Part shown: one piece after another, positions 6,776 through 11,456 of the stretch
Layout: the number at the start of each line of letters is the position of its first letter
Numbering within the stretch: position 1 is the first letter of the stretch
Source of the DNA: Acidimicrobiaceae bacterium
Lineage (GTDB): Bacteria; Actinomycetota; Acidimicrobiia; Acidimicrobiales; Acidimicrobiaceae
NCBI GenBank assembly: GCA_013044415.1
Contig: JABEUO010000116.1
Location: 1 to 11,456, forward strand
Direction of reading: 5' to 3'
Length of the DNA stretch: 11,456 nucleotides
Translations under genes and position numbers: made by a program
The notes under the pieces: model-generated
Databases searched by the model: none
What the model saw: the letters and a program-made list of their open reading frames with translations, nothing else
What the model was told of the DNA's origin: nothing

Positions 6776-8263
6776 TCACTTTTGGATAGATTTCCACCAT
6801 TCGATAGTGGCATCGCAGAGACCCGTAAGGTCGAATCTAAGGGCCTCGAAGGTCACGTCGATTCCCAGAGAGCGTGCGGCGTCCGAGGTGATTGGTCCGA
6901 TCGAACCGACAGCTTTAGGTAGAGCGTCCCTTCCAAAACGGTCTATAAATCCCTTTACGCTGGATCCGGAGGTAAAGGTCACTAGGTGCGCCGTGCTAAT
7001 CTGTTCCAAGTCGAATTCACCTGCTGCTGAGACTGTCTGGTATGCCTCTACGACATCGACCTGCCAGCCCTTCTCCGAAAGCCCTGCGGTAACTACTTCC
7101 CTCGCCACCTTTGCCCTAGGGAAAAGCACCCTCCCTGGACCTAGTGGGAACTCGCCAACCAAAGCCTCGCCCACCGATCTACTCGGGATGAGATCTACCC
7201 CGATCGCATGCGAGCGAACTTCCGATTCCGTAGCCGGTCCAACCGTAGCTATCTTTATACCCGCCAGCTTCCTTAGGTCAGGAATGCGTTGTAGGAACCT
7301 GGCTGCGGCGTTTTGGGAGGTGAAAACGACCCAATCGTATTTGGAAAGAGACCTGATCGCATCGTCCATGGCCAACCCATCGTCCGACGGAGGGGCGATC
7401 TCGATTGATGCCGCCAGTATGACGCTCGCGCCAAGCTGAGAAAATCGTCTCTCGGCTTCGCTCTGCGAACTCCCCTCGGCACGGGTAACGACGACCCTCA
7501 GTCCGGCAAGAGGACGGGGTTCGAACCAACTCAGATCAAGTGTATTGACCCACCCGATAATGATTACCGCCGGCGAGACCACCTTTGCCTCCCCTAGCTC
7601 GTCGAGGGTCACCGACACTTTTACCTGGTCAGACCTTGTCCCCCATGTTATAGCACTCACCGGGGTTTTGGGATCCATGCCAGCTTCGATCAAACCGGAA
7701 GATATTTCCTTTCGGTGTGCTACCCCCATGAGAAAGATCAGGGTACCGCCGAGGTTGGCCAGCGACTGCCAATCGAATGCCAGCGGCCCGGCGTCTTTCG
7801 AATGCCCAGCTAGCACCGTGAACGAACTTGCAATCCCCCTATGGGTAACCGGAATACCTCCGTAGGTCGGTACGGCGACAGCTGATGTAACCCCCGGAAC
7901 GACTTCGAAGCGGATCCCCTCAGCGATGAGTGCCAGAGCTTCCTCGCCGCCCCTTCCGAAAACGAATGGATCGCCACCTTTAAGTCGGACCACCTTTTGA
8001 TGCCTCTTCGCAGCACTGATCAAGACTTCGGTCACCTTTTCCTGTGACATCGGCCTCGACGGCCTCTTACCTACATCTATAAGTTCAGCATCTCCCCGAC
8101 ACATTCTCAATATGGACTCTTCAACCAGGTAGTCATAGACCACTGCATCAGCGCTTCGGATAAGTTCTGCTGCCCGCAGCGTCAACAGGTCGGGATCTCC
8201 CGGACCCGCTCCAACCAGGAATACGGTAGCTCGCTTTTCGGTGCTTGGTCTCTCATTCTCCAC
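6776..8263 (-). CDS. cobA-hemD: fused uroporphyrinogen-III C-methyltransferase / uroporphyrinogen-III synthase
   Basis: This is a two-domain enzyme of 495 residues. Residues 12-250 are the SAM-dependent methyltransferase (SUMT/CobA), with LVGAGPGDPDLLTLRAAELI (16-35), VVYDYLV (41-47), RLKGGDPFVFGRGGEE (93-108) and VVPGVTSAVAVPTYGGIPVTHRG (121-143); it converts uroporphyrinogen III to precorrin-2 for sirohaem or cobalamin. Residues 252-490 are HemD, which closes hydroxymethylbilane to uroporphyrinogen III; visible are VVVTRAEG, VVFTSQNAA (312-320), TFTSGSSVKGF (429-439) and SIGPITSDAARSLGI. The fusion is common in Actinobacteria and Firmicutes and sits at the branch between haem and the methylated tetrapyrroles. 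The start is GTG at 8263 with a poor ribosome-binding site; an in-frame TAG about 30 bases upstream limits alternatives. An unusual 624-bp gap separates it from hemC. Confidence 0.96.
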   Translation of the reverse strand: MENERPSTEKRATVFLVGAGPGDPDLLTLRAAELIRSADAVVYDYLVEESILRMCRGDAELIDVGKRPSRPMSQEKVTEVLISAAKRHQKVVRLKGGDPFVFGRGGEEALALIAEGIRFEVVPGVTSAVAVPTYGGIPVTHRGIASSFTVLAGHSKDAGPLAFDWQSLANLGGTLIFLMGVAHRKEISSGLIEAGMDPKTPVSAITWGTRSDQVKVSVTLDELGEAKVVSPAVIIIGWVNTLDLSWFEPRPLAGLRVVVTRAEGSSQSEAERRFSQLGASVILAASIEIAPPSDDGLAMDDAIRSLSKYDWVVFTSQNAAARFLQRIPDLRKLAGIKIATVGPATESEVRSHAIGVDLIPSRSVGEALVGEFPLGPGRVLFPRAKVAREVVTAGLSEKGWQVDVVEAYQTVSAAGEFDLEQISTAHLVTFTSGSSVKGFIDRFGRDALPKAVGSIGPITSDAARSLGIDVTFEALRFDLTGLCDATIEWWKSIQK

Positions 8264-8887
8264 CCACCCAAGGCTAGGCGGTACCGACAGCTACGGGTTT
8301 AGCTTCCAACCGCGAATAACAGAGGGTAACGCCTACGACTTACTAGCTAAGTGGCCGACTTCGTGGTCGACGCTGGGCGACACGGCCCACTCGGGGTCCA
8401 AGCAGGGATAGCGGCGATCTTTGCATTGTGGTCTTTCAGGGCCCACTGCCTCGTGAGATCTTTCCAGAGGTTGCTCGGGGTGGCCCAATCGTAGGCCATT
8501 TATGGTCTATTTAGATTCTGACCAGCAAATTTCAGCAGCTCAACAATCCATCACGGCGCCTGATGACGAAAGGATCATCTATCGCCAGACGCTCCAAGAT
8601 ACGACTCCAGTTGGTAGCGAGTGGAACTATTATCGACGTCCAGAAACAGCTTTCTATTAGGTCTTGGATGCATGTCCCGAATGTGCCCGCCTTGGCATCA
8701 AGTCAGGTTCGGGCGATCCCTCTTTGAAGCCGAGGGAAACCTCCATCGAATCTTGGTGATCGACGATGAATGCACCTTTCGGCCAGTGGCAAGGAGGAAT
8801 GGGACGGAGAAACAGACGATCGGCTCACCGCTTGGTCACCAGGCAAGGAGTTTATTGGGCCGCCGAAGAATCAAAATCCACCTCAAA
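8264..8887. other. 624-bp stretch without a convincing gene inside the hem operon
   Basis: hemC and cobA-hemD are usually contiguous; here they are 624 bp apart. Only short open frames occur. On the minus strand there is ATG 8499 to TAG 8347 (50 codons, beginning MAYDWATPSNLWKDL) and an open stretch ending near 8662 (…EPDLMPRRAHSGHASKT). On the plus strand there is ATG 8502 to TAG 8660 (52 codons, beginning MVYLDSDQQISAAQQ), whose frame continues past the stop with LDACPECARLG, and GTG 8351 to TAG 8492-8494. None has a good ribosome-binding site or a family I recognise, and sense and antisense frames are open together, as expected by chance. It could be a decayed insertion, a remnant gene or an RNA-coding leader for cobA-hemD. 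I saw no tRNA, transposase signature or cobalamin-riboswitch core. Confidence 0.6.
8555..8586. repeat. interrupted hairpin in the hemC/cobA-hemD gap
   Basis: GGCG (8555-8558) pairs with CGCC (8583-8586) and GATGA (8562-8566) pairs with TCATC (8575-8579), separated by a symmetric 3x3 internal loop. The apical loop is CGAAAGGA. It is the most regular structure in the gap. It has no T-tract, so it is not a simple terminator. Confidence 0.3.
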
Positions 8888-9766
8888 TCACCCGAGAAGG
8901 CGGAGTGCACCCTGCTCTAGAAGGTTATTACCAACTTCCAATCCCAAAATTTCTGGGTCATCTCCGCTTCCAGATGCCTCGATGGTCGTCTCGCCAGAAG
9001 GGCTCGCCACGATACCGTAAAGGCTGAGTTCTCCTTCAACTTGACTAGCGTACGCTCCTACGGGTATCGAGCATCCACTCCCCAATTGGGCGAGTAAGGC
9101 CCTTTCAGCGGTGACAGCGGCGAAGGCACCAGCATCACACTTTGCCGCCAACCAACCAACCAGTTCGATGTCAGTCGACCGGCACTCGACTGCAAGAGCT
9201 CCCTGGCCGACCTGGGGGCAAAGCTCTTCTGGTTCAAAAACGTACGAAATCATTTCCGAAAGACCGAGGCGATCCAATGCCGCCTTGGCCACGACGATGG
9301 CGTCCAGGCCCCGTCCCTTCTCCAGGCGAGTCTGTATATTTCCCCTAATGTCTACGAACTCGAGGTCAGGCCGGAGCCTTCGCAACATTGCTTGACGCCT
9401 TGGAGCCGAGGTACCCACCCGCGCCCCCTTGGGCAAACTAGGGAACTTGGTGCCTACGAGGGCGTCACGTGGATCGGATCTCTCAAAGATCGCAGCGAGC
9501 ACCAACGAGTCCAACTGCTGTGTCGGAAGGTCTTTTGCAGAGTGGACCGCCAAGTCCGCAAAGCCATCGAGAACCGCCTGCTGGACTTCCTTCACGAAAA
9601 CACCCTGCCCAGATAGGGCCTTGAGCGATAGAGTTAGGTCCGCGTCAGCCTTGGTCTTCACCTTCACAAGTTCGTAAGGGCGCCCAAGCACTCTGCCACA
9701 ATACTCCGCCTGCCATAGGGCCAAATCTGAGGCCCTCGTCGCAATACGAATAACCCTCTCTGTCAT
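8888..9766 (-). CDS. hemC: hydroxymethylbilane synthase (porphobilinogen deaminase)
   Basis: This enzyme polymerises four porphobilinogens into hydroxymethylbilane, the substrate of the HemD domain encoded downstream. The 292-residue product has the family motifs in order: IRIATRASDLALWQ (6-19), HSAKDLPTQ (75-83, with catalytic Asp79), GTSAPRRQAML (118-128), DIRGNIQTRL (139-148, substrate/cofactor arginines), CPQVGQGALAVE (183-194), and Cys232 in LGSGCSIPVGAY, which carries the dipyrromethane cofactor. The ATG at 9766 overlaps the hemA TGA as ATGA, so translation is probably coupled to hemA. Length and all catalytic residues are normal. Confidence 0.98.
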   Translation of the reverse strand: MTERVIRIATRASDLALWQAEYCGRVLGRPYELVKVKTKADADLTLSLKALSGQGVFVKEVQQAVLDGFADLAVHSAKDLPTQQLDSLVLAAIFERSDPRDALVGTKFPSLPKGARVGTSAPRRQAMLRRLRPDLEFVDIRGNIQTRLEKGRGLDAIVVAKAALDRLGLSEMISYVFEPEELCPQVGQGALAVECRSTDIELVGWLAAKCDAGAFAAVTAERALLAQLGSGCSIPVGAYASQVEGELSLYGIVASPSGETTIEASGSGDDPEILGLEVGNNLLEQGALRLLG

Positions 9767-11028
9767 AGGTCAAACATCAACCTGACATCCTCCAGTAGCC
9801 GTCCTAGCTCGGAGGATGCAGCCTGTCGCCGCAACTGAGAAGTAGGCTGGTGGAGTATCTTTGCGACGATCTGGTGGGTAAGCGCTTCGACAGCCGCCCT
9901 TTCTTTGTCCCCTAAGTTCACAAACTTTGGGGCGAATTTGGCTAGCTCTTCTAGGCGAATATTTTCCGCACTACGGTACAGGGCCTCTATTACCGGGTCC
10001 AGATTTCGTGAAGCACCTATCATCTCAAATTCTTGCAGGGCGACCTCTATTAGGTCTTCAACGTCCTTCACCGATCCGGTACGTTTTTTCGCCTCTACGT
10101 CGAGTAAGGCATTTACCGCCTCTAGGGTCACTAACTCCAAATTCGAATACTCCGAAGCTCCCGGGTGGACATTGCGCGGGACTCCAAGATCCAACAGAAT
10201 TAGCCTGGATGTTCCTCTTGCCGCACTCAACACCTCAAGCTCCTCCGAATCCAGCAGAAACTCACTCGCCGAGGTAGCAAATACAACAGCGTCAACCGTC
10301 GACATCAGCGACCGGACCATGTCGAAACTCGCCGGACTGACCGATCCTCCAAGCCCCTTGGCGATTACCTCCGCCGACTGAAATGATTTAGAGCTGATCC
10401 AAAGCCTTCGAAATCTCTCCGAAGCGACTTCAGCTATTTCCGACCCAACCGCACCCGCGCCCAGCAGGGCGACCGTGGCGTTTGCGGGATCGGACTCGAT
10501 GCGAGACTCTAATACCTTTACCGAGGCAGAAGCGAGCGAAGTAGCTCCCCTAGATATCGCCGTCTTTGACCTTGCATCTTTACCAACTTCCAGGGCCGAC
10601 TGGAACAGTCGGTTTAGTATCTTGCCAATTACTTTGGCCTGGCGAGCTTCGTCCAGTGCTGACTTGAGCTGTCCCAACACTTCGGTCTCGCCGAGGATCC
10701 TCGACTCGATTCCAGATGAGACCCTATAAAGATGCTCAGCCACACCTCGGCCGTAAAAGACCTTCCCCACCTGGGAGATCTCCGTTCGTCTGGCCGAAGT
10801 AACAGTGGACAGTAACTCTACTATCCTCTCCACCCCGTGGTGGAACTCGGAGACATCGGCGTAAACCTCAGTCCGATAGCAGGTCGAAACGACTACCGCT
10901 TCCGAGACAACGTCCTCCTGCGCCAAAACTTTGTAGAGCTGCTCAGTGGCGGCCGCCCCCATCGCGAAACGGTCAAATTCCGGAGTCGAAACGTCGCTTT
11001 CACAGATACTCACCGCCGCTAATGGCAA
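9763..11028 (-). CDS. hemA: glutamyl-tRNA reductase, with divergent N-terminal active-site region
   Basis: This enzyme catalyses NADPH-dependent reduction of glutamyl-tRNA(Glu) to glutamate-1-semialdehyde, the committed step of the C5 pathway. Length (421 residues) and domains are typical: catalytic domain with Cys50 in VSTCYRTEVYA and His99 in AEHLYRVSSGIESRILGE, NADPH Rossmann motif LLGAGAVGSEIA (188-199), ILLDLGVPRNVHP (277-289) and the C-terminal helical dimerisation region. Two features are odd. The near-invariant Asn after the catalytic Cys is Tyr51, and the usual N-terminal motif (G[LVI][SN]H[KR]TAP) is replaced by SICESDVS with no change in spacing. The start is TTG at 11028; an in-frame TGA at 11032-11034 excludes anything longer, and a GGTAGGTTTGAG stretch lies just upstream. 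It is first in the hem operon and overlaps hemC by four bases. Confidence 0.95.
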   Translation of the reverse strand: MPLAAVSICESDVSTPEFDRFAMGAAATEQLYKVLAQEDVVSEAVVVSTCYRTEVYADVSEFHHGVERIVELLSTVTSARRTEISQVGKVFYGRGVAEHLYRVSSGIESRILGETEVLGQLKSALDEARQAKVIGKILNRLFQSALEVGKDARSKTAISRGATSLASASVKVLESRIESDPANATVALLGAGAVGSEIAEVASERFRRLWISSKSFQSAEVIAKGLGGSVSPASFDMVRSLMSTVDAVVFATSASEFLLDSEELEVLSAARGTSRLILLDLGVPRNVHPGASEYSNLELVTLEAVNALLDVEAKKRTGSVKDVEDLIEVALQEFEMIGASRNLDPVIEALYRSAENIRLEELAKFAPKFVNLGDKERAAVEALTHQIVAKILHQPTSQLRRQAASSELGRLLEDVRLMFDL

Positions 11029-11339
11029 AACTCAAACCTACCTAGGTTCTGAAACATTCTCGAACAATTCACTTTACTTACAGGGTACCCCGAGGCGTTA
11101 AAAAACCGCTAAGGCACCAGAGGGCCAGCACAAAAAACTGGGCCTAATACAACCTTTTGGCCACAGATTCGTCGATCCTGTGGAAACCTCCCTCCAACCT
11201 AGCCGATGGTGAAATTTATTTAAAAGACACAGTTCGGTTCGGGGGCCCAGCGGAAAGAAGGCCCACGCTTCGACCTTGGGTGGAGGCATTCGAAGAATCT
11301 CTTTCTGATTCAGCTGGGCGAGGAGACCGTTTTGAGCGC
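11029..11339. promoter_or_regulatory. hemA leader and presumed hem operon promoter region
   Basis: This 311-bp non-coding stretch lies between the terminator of the preceding gene and the hemA start, so it should carry the hem operon promoter. It contains a 23-bp imperfect dyad (11161-11183) and an AT-rich patch near 11210-11225. A TAAAGT hexamer on the minus strand (about 11070-11075) could be a -10 element, but no matching -35 is convincing. A plus-strand open frame from TTG 11157 to TAG 11369 overlaps the dyad; it has no ribosome-binding site and runs antisense through the terminator, so I do not call it a gene. Confidence 0.5.
11161..11183. repeat. 23-bp imperfect dyad upstream of hemA
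   Basis: CCACAG (11161-11166) and CTGTGG (11178-11183) are perfect inverted arms. The centre adds TCG-T-CGA (11169-11175), giving nine symmetric pairs out of eleven around base 11172. It lies about 130 bp upstream of the hemA start. The form suits a dimeric regulator, but I recognise no known consensus. Confidence 0.4.
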
Positions 11340-11360
11340 AAAAAGGGCGAAATTCGGCCC
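11340..11360 (-). terminator. intrinsic terminator of the gene upstream of hemA
   Basis: Read on the minus strand, GGGCCGAATTTCGCCC (11360-11345) can fold into a GC-rich stem (GGGC/GCCC plus an inner G-C pair past a bulge) and is followed directly by five Ts (11344-11340). It begins five bases after the TAA at 11368-11366, the position expected for a Rho-independent terminator. Confidence 0.55.
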
Positions 11361-11365
11361 GTCGC

Positions 11366-11456
11366 TTAGTGCATAGCGAGAGCTTGCCCGTTCATAGCTA
11401 GAGAAATATCCTTTGGCTCGTCCTTGTGCACTCCAAGGGAAAACACACATCGCCAA
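11366..11456 (-). CDS. C-terminal end of an unidentified gene (5' part outside window)
   Basis: A minus-strand frame enters from the right edge and stops at TAA 11368-11366. Its last 29 residues end in VHKDEPKDISLAMNGQALAMH. The composition is protein-like, and a terminator hairpin follows five bases after the stop, which supports this frame as a real gene end. Too little is present to name a product. A second minus-strand frame is also open from the edge, to a TGA at 11310-11312; it would run through the terminator and is judged less likely. Confidence 0.35.
   Translation of the reverse strand, partial: WRCVFSLGVHKDEPKDISLAMNGQALAMH

Noticed and set aside
6807..7439. 210-codon plus-strand open frame opposite cobA-hemD
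   Set aside because: It is antisense to the HemD domain, whose motifs are intact; the Ser/Pro/Thr-rich product is typical of a shadow frame.
8700..8720. tRNA-like T-loop (GGTTCGGGCGATCC)
   Set aside because: It does not match the GTTCRANNC T-loop, and no acceptor or anticodon stem can be built around it.
8761..8800. Possible cobalamin riboswitch ahead of cobA-hemD (a GCCACTG-like string on the minus strand)
   Set aside because: The conserved B12-box core was not found in the gap, and the string is a few bases that occur by chance.
8621..9027. Three overlapping plus-strand frames running from the hem gap into hemC
   Set aside because: Their 3' halves are antisense to hemC codons, they overlap in all three frames, and none has a good ribosome-binding site.
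9905..10381. 158-codon plus-strand open frame opposite hemA
   Set aside because: It is antisense to conserved hemA coding sequence and Ser/Arg-rich without recognisable domains.
11157..11369. Plus-strand TTG-started 70-codon frame upstream of hemA
   Set aside because: It has no ribosome-binding site, runs antisense through the terminator and overlaps the 23-bp dyad; composition alone is not enough.
1..11456. CRISPR array, insertion sequence, prophage or defence system
   Set aside because: No regularly spaced repeats, transposase or integrase motifs, terminal inverted repeats or defence-type proteins were seen; the content is housekeeping.

Overview
The window reads as ordinary, tightly packed chromosomal DNA of a bacterium. 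It joins the start of a respiratory complex I operon to a tetrapyrrole (haem/sirohaem/B12 precursor) biosynthesis operon, with one divergent flavoprotein gene between them. The best guess for the host is an actinobacterium of moderate GC, possibly in or near the Acidimicrobiia. The reasons are separate nuoC and nuoD genes, a geranylgeranyl-reductase-family gene beside nuoA, a uroporphyrinogen-III methyltransferase/synthase (CobA-HemD) fusion in the order hemA-hemC-cobA/hemD-hemB-hemL, and frequent GTG/TTG starts. The phylum is an inference from gene layout and protein style, not a database result.

Layout. Positions 1-2849, minus strand: nuoA, nuoB, nuoC and nuoD (nuoD runs off the left edge just short of its end), with 16-bp, 1-base and 4-base junctions. 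Positions 2850-3006: a divergent regulatory region with several palindromes. Positions 3007-4266, plus strand: an FAD-dependent reductase of the geranylgeranyl reductase family, probably acting on the isoprenoid tail of menaquinone. It converges on hemL. Positions 4334-11028, minus strand, in transcription order: hemA, hemC, a 624-bp stretch without a convincing gene, cobA-hemD, hemB, hemL. Positions 11029-11456: the hemA leader with a 23-bp imperfect dyad, then an intrinsic terminator and the last codons of an unidentified minus-strand gene cut by the right edge.

How the genes work together. HemA reduces glutamyl-tRNA to glutamate-1-semialdehyde and HemL isomerises it to 5-aminolevulinate. 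HemB condenses two of these to porphobilinogen, HemC polymerises four to hydroxymethylbilane, and the HemD half of the fusion closes the ring to uroporphyrinogen III. The CobA half methylates part of that product to precorrin-2 for sirohaem or cobalamin. The neighbouring nuo genes encode the electron-entry complex of the respiratory chain, and the reductase probably tailors its quinone, so the region supplies respiration with both cofactor and quinone functions.

I found no previously undescribed system. The points most worth a second look are the divergent N-terminal active-site region of HemA, the unexplained hemC/cobA-hemD gap, the mixed Cys/Asp metal site of HemB, and the palindromes at the nuoA and hemA control regions.
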